A stretch of DNA of 64,000 nt from Rhododendron vialii (lineage: Eukaryota; Streptophyta; Magnoliopsida; Ericales; Ericaceae). Every line of letters starts with the position of its first letter. Position 1 is the stretch's first letter. The stretch is from contig NC_080563.1 in NCBI RefSeq assembly GCF_030253575.1, positions 31,233,001-31,297,000 of the forward strand, written 5' to 3'. Below the pieces are notes generated by a model. The model worked only from the letters and a program-made list of their open reading frames with translations, made no database searches and was not told the DNA's origin. The translations under genes and the position numbers were made by a program. This document shows positions 1 through 14,622 of this stretch, piece after piece.

Positions 1-369
1 ACATTCTCGGCTTGGTTATGGCAAACCGAGCATCAAGCATATGCTAAACAAAACACGAGAGAACCGAACCAACCAAACCAAGCCAATCAGAAATGGTCAC
101 TCTCAATTCGAGTGTCAGGTTTTCTTGGTTCCAAAGCAAAAACACTTCTACAATTGTCTTCGCTTCCATAGGAAATTTGGCCAACATCCCATTCCCACAG
201 TTTGATATGCAATAAGAAAGTAACATTTCTAAACCAGTCAACCCTATACCAGAATTCAAAGATGTATCTTTTTTCAGTTTGTAGGTTAAACCAGTCCATA
301 TCCTTTGGAAATGTAACCTTTTGAAACATGGGCTACAAAATTGCATTACAAGCATCCCATGCACATCAC

Positions 370-3300
370 CTCACCTCACCAAACGCGCCTCTTCCAATGA
401 TGGTCAGAAGCTCAAAATCCTCAACACATATCTTGTGCCTTTTAAGCCTCATAAACTCGGTCTCTTTCCGCTCTAAATCCTTGATCAGATTTAACTGTTC
501 CTCCTTGGGCACATCTGAAGAAGCCAACTTCCTCTCTAACACCCATCGCCTGCAATCAAAGCAAAATATGATACTCGCATTTCAAAATTCCAAATCTGCA
601 CCTTAAGCGCCTAAATAAATTTCCACTTTAGTACATAAATCGTGAACATAGATTGTAGGAAGACTGCATAATCTCAACAACTCATAAGAATCATGACAGA
701 AACAAGAAGAAGTATCAGAGTAATAGCAAGAAGCTGTGCACAAGCTATGAGTGCGATAAAATTCCACTAAATCACACCTCTATTCATTTGCAATACAACT
801 TGAAGTTGAGAGCGGATGACAAAAGGTTAAAGATACACAAATTAAAGCACTTACTGAAAGAAAAACAAAGAAAACTGTAGGTGTCATGCATGAAGTATCT
901 TAATCAAAGTACACTCATTGTGCCTTCTTAAGTTTATTTAGTTTACATTACTTCATGATTATATCTATTCAAGTTTTGTGTTTTATAAGAGCCCTAAGAA
1001 GCACAAACAGATACAGACAAGAAACACACCAATTATAAAAGATGAGGACACACACCCGACGGCCGACATAGCAAAAAGAAATTACTTATGTATGTATACA
1101 CACACACACACATACATTTCACAAACCAAAACGAACAAAAAGAAACCAAACTGAGCCTTTAAGTCCTGGTCCATTGGTGTCTGCCACATAAATCCGTTTT
1201 CTCCATTGAGCAATGTTGAGGGCATCATGTTCCCTGATATCCAATGACCTAGATCCTTCCGAACTAATGCCTCAGTCAATTTCAGTCCACCCCGCCCATT
1301 AGTGTTACCATCTACCTTAATCCTATTACGCCACTTAACTACCGCATCTACGGATCTATGATAGACATGTTCAAACTACCTTAACTATTTTCTCTTATTT
1401 TATCTTCTATCGAAGCTACCCCTACTATTTCATGAAGATTTTCGTTTCTAATTCTACCTCGCAAAGTCTTACCACACATATCCATTTCAACATTCCCATT
1501 TCAGCCAAACTCATTTTACTCGCATTTTATTTCTCAGTACCCAACACTTTGTCGTATAACATGGCTACTAGCCTTATAGCAGTACAATAGAATTTTCCCT
1601 TCAACTTTGCGGGTACCCTGTGGTCATAACAACACTCCCGAAGCAATCTACCACTTGATTCATCCAACGTACACAATGTGTTACATCATCCACAATCTTT
1701 TCATCCATACTAGTAATTAGGCCAAGATACTTAAACCGCTCGCTTCTTAGCAATTCCTGAATTTGTGGGACACTCTGTCAATACTTGCACTTTGACTACC
1801 ACTAAACATACATTCCATGTACTCCGTTTTACTCTTACTGATCCTAAATACTTTTGACTCCAATGGTCCTCTTCAAGTTTCTAATTTAGCATTAAAACCT
1901 CTTATAGTTTCATCTGCTAAAATTATATCATCCGCTAAGCAACATACACCATGGGATAGTACTGTTACCCAGTTTTGGGTAGAACTCAACCTCAAAAGCT
2001 AGCTGTTAAAGTGAGGGTACCCTCAAGCTTATATATTTTATATTACTTTGGTACCCAGGCGATATGGGAGCTCGCTTCACAAGTACCCTGAATATTTATT
2101 GTCAAATTCATCAAATAACTAAGGCATAGAGGTAAGGACCAAGAGCGGACAAGTAAGATCTAATAGCAATGTCAACACCTTCATCCATGTCATTGACCAC
2201 ATCAATATACCCTTTTCTAAAAACCTTCTCTCCAAGACCCACCTATAACATCTGTAAGCAACTTATCAAGCTTTTTCTAAGTCTATAAAACCATGTGATG
2301 GTCTTTCTTTTCTCTTTATACGTCTCCTTAACAAGTAGATTGCTTCAATAGTTACTCTACCTGGCATAAACCCAAATTGGTTAACTGATTTTCAAGATAT
2401 CATGGTCATCATTCTAAAGCGATGATCAATAACTCTTTTCTAGATTCGTTGTATGGCTTATACAATTTAGTACCTCTATACTTATTGTAACTCTTCACCC
2501 AAACAAGTCCCAACAAACACACACTACTTTGTAACTATCCACATAAACCAATAAAATTCAAAAAGTTACTAGCCTTAATTGACTTTAAATAACCAATATT
2601 AAATGGAAACCATTGGATTGATGTCACATTCACTCCTTAACTGTTTTGAACATGTCAAATATACTTTCAGAAACCATTTTTCCGAGCAAATCCCCACGTG
2701 AATGAAATTATATGGATTAACGATACAAAAAACAATGCCCGGGGCAAAGGGACTATAAGTCTAGAAATGAAAATTCCTTACAAAAGACAAGTAGCTTTGC
2801 CTTGAAATTTCCCTAGTGTAAGACTATCGGATTTCTTCACCAATCAAAGCAAGTGATGTCTTGTCTTGAACTGCTCAGCTATGTGCTAACCAAGACGATA
2901 AAATTCACACAAGATCTCATTTTGGAACCAAACACTACCTGGCTTTTTAGAGTATTGAGGAATTCTGCCTCAAAATTCACATTGAAATGACCTAATTCAT
3001 GCTCACATACACGGGCGGAGGCACTAAGGTTCAATTTGGGTCAATTGACCCACTCACTTTGATTTTTCACAATAACATTTGATAGTTTGCAACCAAATTT
3101 TGCTTTTTTAGACACCACAAAAAACATCTAAATTGCCCCCAATTGCTTCAAATGGATAGAAATTTCAAGCATTCTTTTTGACAGTTAATAGTCCTACGAA
3201 TGAGGCTATCATGCATTGTTTGACAAATGTAATAAGTCTTTCAGACCAATTATAAGGCAAAATTAGATTATTATTGTATATCTATAGTATAATTAACCTC

Positions 3301-4296
3301 TTAATTTAGTTATTTCTTGGACTAGTACATAGAAAAATACATTGCATATGAAACCCCACTAACCAAAACTCCTGACTCCGCCCCTGCTCACATTGGTGAT
3401 TTCTTATTAAAGTACCATCATATACCTTACTTAAATTTCAAGATATAAAAATCACTATAAGCATGGCTTATCCTATATAAGCTACATACATCATTGTGGT
3501 ATCATGGAATATGTAGGGGAGTTAATCTTGTGTAATTCTGGTGAGTAAAAAATCTATACAATATAACATCGGCTATAGCTCATTGAGCTTTGATCAGAAT
3601 TTATAATGCCTCTGTTTGGTCCAGGAGTAAAAGAAAATGGAAGAATCAACAAGTTCCCTGTTGCTCTAAATACAGAAAATGGGGAACCCTGCAATTAACA
3701 ATATTCCCAATAACTACACAAAACCAAAGATTCATAATGTCAATTGATTTCCAAATTGTGAGGAGCAAAACAAGCCTTCAGAAATTCGAGTCTCAAGTCC
3801 CCCCTGATTTGATTAAAAAAATTGAGTAAAACTCAATTCCGTATGAATTTGAGTCAATAACTGAGCTAAATTTAGTAGGTTTTATCTGATGTCCCCGAAG
3901 GTTGGTTGTTCTCCTTTGGGAGCCCCCCGCAACCCACAATGGGTTGTCTAGCAATCACAACAATAACCGAAAGAATCAAAGTTTAGTGGGTTTTACTCAG
4001 AATTCGGTTCTGAGTCAACTAAAAGAGTAAGGGCTGGACATGCTCTTAACAGTTTCTCATCAAAACAAACGCAGCATAGAAGGAAAAATCAATGATATAA
4101 ACTAGATCTTGTCCAAGGAATTCCATCTACTGTTTGCTTTGAGTTTAAACACATCGTACCTCTCTTTTCGCTCTTGGATGTTCTTCATCTGAGCTCTGTA
4201 GTGATTCTCTATGTATTGCTTGGCCGCCGCCACCCGATCCATCGTCAAGCTCGAACCCAGCACCTCCTCCTCCTCCCCCTTCTCTTCTTCCTCCAT
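370..4296 (-). CDS. NDR/tricorner-type AGC serine/threonine kinase, first two coding exons (partial)
   Basis: Exon 1 is 4296-4160 (137 nt) and exon 2 is 549-370 (180 nt). Donor GT at 4159-4158, acceptor AG at 551-550 and a further donor GT at 369-368 keep the phase, with an Arg codon split across the junction. Exon 1 starts with an acidic stretch, then KQYIENHYRAQMKNIQERKE, the N-terminal helix that in NDR kinases binds MOB co-activators. Exon 2 continues with ERKETEFMRLKRHK and enters the kinase domain at DFELLTIIGRGAFGEV, which holds the glycine-rich ATP loop GxGxFGxV. The rest of the kinase (catalytic loop, activation segment, hydrophobic motif) would lie left of base 1. By family knowledge these kinases act with MOB1 in Hippo-like control of growth and polarity. 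The 3.6-kb intron is filled with transposon debris. The ATG lies next to a CT/GA microsatellite. Whether the gene is complete cannot be judged here. Confidence 0.88.
1130..2490 (-). mobile_element. Degenerate LINE (non-LTR retrotransposon) reverse transcriptase remnant
   Basis: Read on the minus strand in shifting frames, this segment carries successive blocks of a plant L1-type reverse transcriptase. First comes an ENQ..GFMPGR-like block and a FIDLEKAYD-like block near 2270-2430. Then a block resembling CLADDIILADETIRGFNAKL (1870-1950) contains the polymerase A/FADD motif, followed by SKSKTEYMEC and RFKYLG blocks. Near 1150-1300 is a C-terminal stretch resembling RKDLGHWIS. Stops and frameshifts are frequent, so it is dead. 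It sits in the kinase intron and is split by the solo LTR at 1963-2081. The (CA)n at about 1094-1114 lies just past its 3' side. Confidence 0.75.
1963..2081 (-). mobile_element. Solo LTR of a TRIM element, 119 bp, TSD AGTAC
   Basis: On the minus strand this reads TGTGAAGC...GGGTAACA, 119 bp, and is clearly related to the two LTRs of the complete TRIM at 44993-45329. Shared segments include TACCAAAGTAATAT and GAGTTCTACCCAA. It is flanked by direct repeats AGTAC at 1958-1962 and 2082-2086. Removing it rejoins the LINE remnant. A solo LTR with an intact target duplication indicates LTR-LTR recombination after insertion. Confidence 0.9.
3010..3386. mobile_element. Non-autonomous hAT-type MITE, 377 bp
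   Basis: The left end CACGGGCGGAGGCA and right end TGACTCCGCCCCTG form imperfect terminal inverted repeats of the CAGGGGCGGAG type common in plant hAT elements. The flanks are CTCACATA (3002-3009) and CTCACATT (3387-3394), an 8-bp target duplication with one mismatch. There is no coding capacity. It lies inside the kinase intron. Confidence 0.8.
3387..4159. other. Intron segment without a recognised gene; possible decayed MITE near 3820-4050
   Basis: This is the 5' part of the kinase intron. At 3826-3870 and 3985-4020 are inverted copies of a GAGTAAAAC..CTCA-like motif, and the right side ends GGACATGCTCTTAA, resembling PIF/Harbinger ends. No matching left end or target duplication was found, so the MITE call is tentative. 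Confidence 0.3.
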
Positions 4297-5044
<748 letters not shown>

Positions 5045-5215
5045 TATTTGGTTGGGAGTTTAATTTAGTTTAGTTTTGGTAATGGGTGGAGAGAGAAATA
5101 GGATAATGATTGAAGAGATGGGTAATAATTAGAGAGAGATAAAGAGAAATGAGAAAGTAATAATTGGATAAATATGGTAATAATTGAAGAAAGAACCCAT
5201 ATACCCAACTTTATT
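5045..5215. mobile_element. Truncated PIF/Tourist-like MITE
   Basis: The segment starting GGCTTTATTTGGTTGGGAGT and continuing with repeated TAATGAT/GAGAGA blocks resembles, end for end, the intact MITE at 34065-34308 (GCCCTTGTTCGGTTGTGGGT). The right terminal repeat is missing. Confidence 0.45.
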
Positions 5216-7230
<2,015 letters not shown>

Positions 7231-7462
7231 CCCACACCAAGCCAAACATTCCTCTATTTCTATTTGGAAAATTCTAAAATCAGCCCAATGGACTGACAAT
7301 AGTAAGTGTGTGAATGTGTATTAAAGGATATTTAAAGTACACAGAAATACATATTTTTCTTATCTCTAGTGTGTTTATCGTCAGCTCAGTGGGTTGACAA
7401 TAGCAAGACCGTTTCTATTTTTCAGCTAACTTTTTTGTCTTTTCTAACAATTCAATTGCCAC

Positions 7463-8229
7463 CAGGGATGGAGCCAGGGAGGGGCCAGTAGGGGCAATCG
7501 TCCCTGCAAAAAGAAAAAGAAACACTACTATTATACGTAAAAATAATAATAATCTATGAAAGTATATAAGCTCGCCCCTATGTAGAATTTTGAAAAAAAA
7601 ATTTAATAGTAACTTTTGAAATACGAGGATACCAACATTAATTACTAAATGCTAAAATATAACAAAAAAAATAAAACTATAGGGTTAATATTGTGAATAT
7701 TGAAGTAATAAACTTCCATCATCTTTCGTTAGATGGCTTTAGTGTTTTACAGTTTTATTTCTTTTTGCCCTAAAATCTTAATGGCACACCAAATCCCCCA
7801 TCTCTCTCTTGGCACAAACATCCCCAATTGGCCAATTGTTAAGACTTCAAAGGCAATTTCGAGAAAGTAGCGACGGAGAAGATATTTTGAAAACCCTAAG
7901 TAATTTTGGTGAAATTTAAATGTTAAGTATGTCTTTCCACAATTGTTATTCTAGACTTCTACTAATTCTTTATTTTTTGACTGGTAAAATCAAATAACAT
8001 GAGAGCCCATGTACCGAATTCGTCCAGTTGTGATGAATAAAAAATAAGAAGATGAATAATAAAGAAAAACAAGACACATTCATCAAGATTGATCCTATTA
8101 GTTAAACCGATTTATGTATTTATGTTATTTTGAGTTTTAATGTATTTATGTGATTATACATATGTATTTATATTTTTTTCTCGCATGCACGGTCGCCCCT
8201 GCGTGATGAAATTTCTGGCTCTGTCCCTG
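7463..8229. mobile_element. Non-autonomous hAT element, 767 bp, TSD ATTGCCAC
   Basis: The left end CAGGGATGGAGCCAG and right end CTGGCTCTGTCCCTG are inverted repeats matching at 13 of 15 positions. Perfect 8-bp direct repeats ATTGCCAC flank it at 7455-7462 and 8230-8237. The interior is AT-rich with no transposase motif, so it depends on an autonomous hAT elsewhere. Confidence 0.9.
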
Positions 8230-10091
8230 ATTGCCACCTTATCCTCTCTCGTTCCTTGCACCCTACTCCACTTCATCTCTATAAATACCTCTCCCTCCCT
8301 CCAGAAATAACAACACACAAAACCACCGCCGAGCTCTGCCCATGGAGGTCGAGAAAGAAAAAAAAAAAGTGAGGTGGATTTTCGGTTCGCATTCACCCAA
8401 ACCCGAATTCGGTTCACACCGCGCCCACCAAGTTTTGATACATTCCAGCAACGTAACCCACTTGTCCGAAGTTAGTCCCGAATTAAAGTCTATCGTTCCG
8501 GTCGTCTTCTCCATTCGGCTAAAATTCACCGAAACCGTTCGCTGTATTTTTCGATCGAATTCGAGGTATTATAATTCCTCCCATACCTTCTCCTAAGTAT
8601 GGTACGGAGTATGTGATTACGTACTAATCCAACCCGACGTCGCGCGGCTGAAAATGGTGTTTCTCGGCTCCTGTTTCGAAAACCCACTGTACATAATCAT
8701 GGGTATTTAAAAAAAAATAACACTGAAACTAGAGTTAACCTCCTTAGCTTATCTAGTGTATTAATTTTGGAATTCATAACATATTATGATTAAGCCCCTG
8801 AGTTTACTCAAGTCTATGCTTTAGCAAAAAAAACGTTTTGTTTTGTTTTTGTTAAATATATTTTATTAAATGTCTTATTTGTATAAAAGCGCTCGATAGT
8901 GATAATAGTTTTACTTTTATTTTTGCAACTTAAATGTTAAATGGGTATTGTTACCAAAAAAAAAAATGATACTGTCATTATAATGTAAAGTATTATTTGA
9001 CCCTTATCTATTATATTAGTATTATAAGAAAGTATTTTACAAAGATACTAATACAAGCCTAGACTTATTAGTAATTGAATAAAATTATTTTTCTTTATTA
9101 ATAAAGATTTCCGTTAATAATATTTATTTCTTGGCCATACAATATTAAGGGCAACGGTCCATTCATAAAAAGTTACATGATTTCTATGCTTATTATTTAT
9201 TTCAATTATCATTGCGATTATTTGTATATTGCTCCGACTCTGAATTTATATGCTAGATTGAACCCTAGAGACATGGGGTGGTATGCAAATAGAATTCACC
9301 TAGACGGTGCTAGGTAATGGATAAATTGAAAAGTTTTATGATGTTAGAGATTACCTGTAGGGGGGTTTTTGAGATATGAATTGAGATAGGTACTAACGGA
9401 GGCCCAGTCTCCAAACTGGCAGGAAGTCCAGTGATGATTTGAAACCAGCGGAAGTCCAGTGATGATTAAGATAGGCGACCCCTAGTTATGTCATGACATG
9501 ATAAGCTTTCCCTTTGTCTATAGTTATTGGGATGCACGTTTAGTATATAACTTATATTTATCTGCGACAGCAAAAGGAAGTGATCTCATGAGACAGGACA
9601 TGACTAGTGGTTGGGGAGGAAAGATCTCGCGGTTGAGATCTTAGATCACACGTCAGGCTAATTAATGGATAGTAATAAATTGGTTATGTGTGAAATTTCT
9701 ATTTAATTCTTCTGCATCGATATTATATTATTTGTTTGCTAGTTGTAAAATAAGATGGGTAGTTTGGTTGGATTATTCTACTAGGTGATTTATCACTCAC
9801 GAATACGTCTGTATTTTGGTAAATTGGTTGCTTTGGCGATCAATTTGCTAGAAAGTACAAGATTCAATAGAGGAGCAGTTGGACACAGGAGGAATACCAA
9901 TGGCAGAGATCGAGTATGCTTGGGATATATGTATCAAAACTAGAGTCGGCTCTGAAGTTAATATATTTTGAATCAGTAAATCTATCTTGGGATTGTAATA
10001 GTTAAACCTCTATTTTGGAAAATTATATTTATTTAGCAAGATTTTCTTAAGAAATTATTTTATATTGCTCACAAAAAATCGGGGCGTTACA
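8230..10091 (+). other. Possible LTR remnant (TATA, leader, terminal GGGGCGTTACA)
   Basis: A TATA-like CTATAAATACC lies at 8280-8290 after a CT-rich stretch. A 255-bp ORF with an ATG at 8342 follows, then long non-coding AT-rich DNA. The segment ends at about 10091 in GGGGCGTTACA, an ending seen in large plant LTRs. No matching 5' end or target duplication was found, partly because the hAT element at 7463-8229 sits on the left. A 17-bp phrase, GAAGTCCAGTGATGATT, is duplicated near 9424 and 9450. The LTR interpretation is an inference, and the short ORF has no recognised domain. Confidence 0.3.
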
Positions 10092-10853
10092 TTCCCACTT
10101 TCCACTCTCTCTCTTATTTTGAATCAGCGGAAAAAATTCAGAAATTTTAAAATCTTGGAGTTGGAAAGCCTTAGAGCTTAAAAAAAAGGTTCTCTTAAGG
10201 AAAGAGCCTTAGATTTAAAAATTAATTATCACTCTCTAGGATAAAATGATTAGAAAAATAAAATTTTCGCATCGGTTCAAATGAATTAAAAATTAGAATA
10301 TTTAACTTTTTTAGACCGTTTATATATTAAAAATATAATTAAAAAATTAAGTGTTCCAATTTTCAAAATGTTCGGACTAGTGTCTTATTTTTTTTATCAT
10401 TTTATCCTAAAGGGTCATAATTAACATTTGTCTATAGGGCTTTTAGAATTAAATATCTGCTCTTCATTTGATTCTATGGTTCTCTTAAGGCTCTCATTGA
10501 AAACCTTAGAGTTGAAAGTTAATCATGACCCTTTACGATAAAATGATTAGAAAAATAAGATTTTCACATCAGTTCAAACAAATTGAAAATTAGAATATTT
10601 AAAATTTTAATATAAAAACATCTAAAAAAATTAAGTATTTCAATTTTCAATTTGTTTGAACCGATATGAAAATTTTATTTTTCTAATCATTTTATCCTAA
10701 AGGGTCATAATTAATTTTTAATTCTGAGACTTTCAATGAGAGACCAAAGAGAACCTTTTTTTTTTAGCTCTAATGTTTTTCAAGTCCAAGATTTTGTATT
10801 TTTAGAATTTTTTTTCGCCGATTCAAAACAGGAGAGAGGGTGGAAAGTGGAAA
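10092..10853. mobile_element. Fold-back element with arms of about 350 bp
   Basis: The left arm starts at CCACTTTCCACTCTCTCTC. The right arm ends in GGGTGGAAAGTGG, and read in reverse it follows the left arm through TTTTGAATC, AAAATCTTGGA, GGTTCTCTT and a long TTATCCTAAAGGGTCATAATTAA core. The core occurs four times, twice in each orientation, so the element looks like two palindromic units in tandem. No coding capacity and no clear target duplication. Transcribed, it would form a very long hairpin. Confidence 0.75.
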
Positions 10854-10857
10854 CCAC

Positions 10858-12535
10858 CTTGTGCCCAATTTTGTTTTCCACGTGTACTGCCAATTATGTA
10901 TGCATGCAACATTCGTGCGTGGTTGGGGTACTCATAGAATTTCAGTTTGATTGAATGCAAAGTTCCATTACCTTCCATAACATCTCTAGTTCTGAGTCTT
11001 CTTTCTCATTTTTTGAGGGTACTTCACTGCTATCCCTTTGCTCTATGAACTTCAATGTTTGGAAGTCTTTATCAATAACCAATGGTTGTTATGTGTGCAT
11101 ACAACATCCGTGCATGGTTGGCATACTTATAACATTTGTTTGATTGCATGCAAAGTTTCATTTCTTTTCATAACATTTCTAGTTCTGAATCTTCTTCCTC
11201 ATTTTTTTAGGTTACTCCACTACTATCCCTTTGCTCTATAAACTTCAATGTCTTGAAGTCTTTATCAATAACGAATGGTTGTTCTTTATTGTGTCCATGC
11301 AACATCCGTGCATGATTGGCTTATTCATAGCATTTGTTTTATTGCATGCAAAGTTTCATTTCTTTTCATAACATCTCTAGTTCTGAGTCTTCATCCCCAT
11401 TTTTTTAGGGTACTCCACTACTATCCATTTGCTTCATAAACTTTAATGCCTGGAAGTCTTTCCACTGATCAATAACCACTATTTGTTCCTAATTGTGTGT
11501 GCGTGCAACATCCATGCATGGTTGGCATACTCTTAGTATTTCTGTTTGATTGTATGCAAAGTTTAATTTCTTTCCATAACATCTCTAGTTCTGAGTCTTC
11601 TTCCTCATTTTTTAGGGTGCTCCACTACTATCTATTTGTTTCATGAACTTCAACACCTGGAAGTCTTTCCACTGATCAATGACCACTGGTTGTTCTTCAT
11701 TGTATGTGCGTGCAACATTCGTGCATGATTGGTATATTCATAGCATATCTGTTTGATTACATGCAAAGTTTCATTTTCTTTCATAATATCTCTAGTTCTG
11801 AGTCTTCTTCCTCATTTTTTGAGGGTACTCCATTACTATCCATTTGCTCCATGAACTTCAATGCTTGGAAGTCTTTCCACTGATCAATAACCACTGGTTG
11901 TTCATTATTGTGTGTGTGCCCAACATCCGTGCATGGTTGGCATACTTATAGCATTTCTGTTTGATTGCAGACAAAAATTTTCATTTCCTTTCATAACATC
12001 TCTAATTCTGAGTCTTCTTCCTCATTTTTTGAGGGTACTTCACTACTATCCATTTGCTCCATGAACTTCAATGCATGAAAGTCTTTCCACTGGTCAATAA
12101 CCACTAGTTATTCTTTATTGTGTATGCGTGCAACATCCGTGTATGGTTGGTGTACTCAGAGCATTTCTATTTGATTGCATGCAAAGTTTCATTTCCTTCC
12201 ATAACATCTCTAGTTCTGAGTCTTCTTCCACATTTTTTTAGGGTACTTCACTACTATCCCTTTGCTCCATGAACTTCAATGCTTGGAAAATCTTTCCACT
12301 AATCAATATCCAATGTTGTTCTTTATTGTGTGTGCGTGCAACATCCGTGTGTGATTGGCGTATTCATAGCATTTGTTTGATTGCATGCAAAGTTTCATTT
12401 CTTTCCATAATATTTATAGTTATGAGTCTTCTTCCTCATTTTTTTAGGATACTTTACTACTATTCCTTTGCTTCATGAACTCCAATACCTGGAAGAATGT
12501 GAACTTCAATCACTATTATCAATAACCACAAGTTG
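10858..12535 (+). repeat. Tandem array of about eight units of ~205 bp
   Basis: The phrase CTCTAGTTCTGAGTCTTCTT or a close variant recurs near 10985, 11179, 11377, 11586, 11791, 12000, 12208 and 12414, a spacing of about 195-210 bp. Other conserved parts are CATGAACTTCAATG..TGGAAGTCTTTCCACTGATCAATAACC, a TGTGTGCGTGCAACATCCGTGCATGGTTGG segment and GATTGCATGCAAAGTTTCATT. Units differ by scattered substitutions. A single inverted copy of part of the unit is at 6835-6960. Confidence 0.9.
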
Positions 12536-12756
12536 TTATTTTTTTATTAGCAAAAAAATTTCATTAACTCATAACACGAAATACAGAGATAATAGGGGCT
12601 TGGGTACACCGGCTTGACCACCCAAGACCCTCTTCTCCAAACCACATGAAGAAAATGATTTAGGCCTACTGAGCCCAAACCAGGAGGAAAACCCTAAAAA
12701 AAAACCCTAACGGTTGGTAAGGAACCAACCCAAACCAAAACAATAGCCTAACCAAA
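12536..12756 (-). mobile_element. Possible non-LTR retrotransposon 3' end (split by solo LTR)
   Basis: On the minus strand this ends in a TTTCGTG..ATGAAATTTTTTTGCTAATAAAAAAATA-like tail. It resembles the stretch at 63420-63990, which also opens on the plus strand with a poly-T, 'aacaaagttttactattaag' type end. The host sequence is interrupted by the solo LTR and continues at 14623. No coding motifs are seen. Confidence 0.35.
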
Positions 12757-14617
12757 TGTAGACACCCTAATCTGGGCCTCCGAATAATCTTTAAGTTTTC
12801 CGATGATGAATAAGGAAAAATATACCTTCAAGGCTTGGATTGTTGCTCCTTTGCTGCTACTTCTCTAAATCTCAAGAAAACCCCTTTTCTAAACATGTAG
12901 GGCGGCCCCCAGTTCAATTGCAAAAGAGAAAGATGCGTTTGCTTGATCAAAAATAACTTTTTCCATGACACACTGATGGTAAAATGGGCACACATTTCAA
13001 TGTATAAAACGTCTTTAAGTGAAACCAATTGGGTTAGAAAGAGGACTCGACAAGCTTTCTAACGCTTCGAAACCATGCCCAAATCTGAGTTCGGGAGTGT
13101 TCGGGGCGCCCCCGCGAAGTTCAGTGTGCTGAGCTATCTAAAAATATTGCGCGGCGTTTCAAAGTGTCGCGCGACATTTCAGAAACGCAGCACGACATTT
13201 CAGAAAATTCTGAAAAAATCACTCCACCGCACGACATTTCAATATACAGAACGGCATTTCTCTTTATGTCGCGCGTCGTTTCGGGAAAAAGTTTTGACAG
13301 TTGCAGAAAGTTGTCGGCCATGCCTGCACCTGTAGAGAATGAGTTTTATTCGGCCCAGAAGCCACCTCTCCTCTTTTTAGTGTTCATCCTTGGCTCTCTT
13401 TCCTATAAATACACCCCCCTTTAGTTGAGAAGTACCCCCTTCAACTCCAAATAAAGTTACTCTGCCATTTTCTAGACTCTCACACTCTCTCTCTAAAAAT
13501 ATCCCTATTCTTCTTCTCCTCTTAAGTTCAGTAAACTACTAACTTAGAAAGACCTTCACCTCAAAGCATCCAAACAACCTCACATCCTTCAATCCCTTAT
13601 TCAAGCATTTCAAGTCCAAATCAACTTCCATTCCTCCATCTTCAAGCACATCCAAGCTTCAATCAAAAGGTACAAACAAATTCCTTGGGGTAAACCACGT
13701 TTAGCTTTGAGGGGGAGCCGATCGAGGCCCTTCTCGGTCTTTCTATACCAAGTTTGGGTCTCAAACGAGCTTTATATTCAAAAAGCACGAAAAAAATAGT
13801 TTCTGTACCGGATACACTGCACCGTGCGGCGTTTTACAACTCCGCACGGCGTAGTGTCTTACACTGTGCAGTATTTTATTTCTTGTACATATTCCTTCTT
13901 ATGTTATTCTGTTTAGTCTGTTTACTGCTTTTCTATGCGGGTACATTCCTGAATCAAGTTTCATGTTAAAAGTTATCTTTTTGACTTTATTAAATCTTTC
14001 AAAATTTCGAAAAGCTTTTAACATTGTTTTACATAATAAGATGAACAAAATGGTTTCGTAAATCATTTTTCAGAGATTCGAAAAATATAACAAACTATTT
14101 TGCGGACCTATGGTTTGTTTTGTCATGTAAAAGCAAACTGATTCTGGAATGCATAGACAGGTGAACCGCATGGTGTTTTAGTTACACCGTGCGGTGTATC
14201 CGGTTCGTCGCACAGTGTTTCACATGCTATTGGCAGACTGTTGTAATGTTGTTATTTCACTTTCTGTACATTGCTCATCCATTTCATACTGTACGGCTCA
14301 CACCACAAGCACGCCAATGTGTTATATTAAACCCCATGTCCCTTTCTCGTACATGTTTTAATCAAAGTTAAGTCTTTCAAATGATATTAAATCTCCCATT
14401 TAAAATGCTAAGTAGAGACCAATTTTTACCAGGCGAGTGGCGTGCTTTTTCAACAAAACCTTCCCCGCTCGTAACGTGGCCCCCGGACCCAAAGTCTCGA
14501 TGCTTTCGCTAGATCAAAAGCCTTTTTCTCTCAAACGAACTCTCGATTTCTCAAATCATCCATCTCAAAAATCCGGGTGGCGACTCTTCGAGCGAGCGCC
14601 GGGCGACGGAGCCCACA
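12757..14617 (+). mobile_element. Solo LTR, 1,861 bp, TSD CCAAA (Gypsy-like family with TGTAGACACCC ends)
   Basis: It starts TGTAGACACCCTAATCTGGG and ends GGAGCCCACA, with CCAAA at 12752-12756 and 14618-14622. TATAAAT at 13404-13410 precedes a CT-rich leader, as expected for an LTR promoter. The same architecture (start phrase, TATA, AAGTAGAGACC, CTCGTAAC.TGGC.CCCG and GTGGC.ACTCT near the end) is shared with the solo LTR at 58370-60324. Inside are two divergent CpG-rich minisatellites, CGACATTTC-like (13138-13275) and CACCGTGCGG-like (13815-14220). Gypsy/Tat affiliation is only a guess from the LTR style; no coding domain is present. Confidence 0.88.
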
Positions 14618-14622
14618 CCAAA

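Noticed and set aside
328..606. 92-codon plus-strand ORF
   Set aside because: It is the antisense shadow of kinase exon 2 on the minus strand.
8342..8596. ORF after a TATA-like box as a small gene
   Set aside because: No domain or conserved motif is visible, the ORF is short, and the context resembles an LTR leader.
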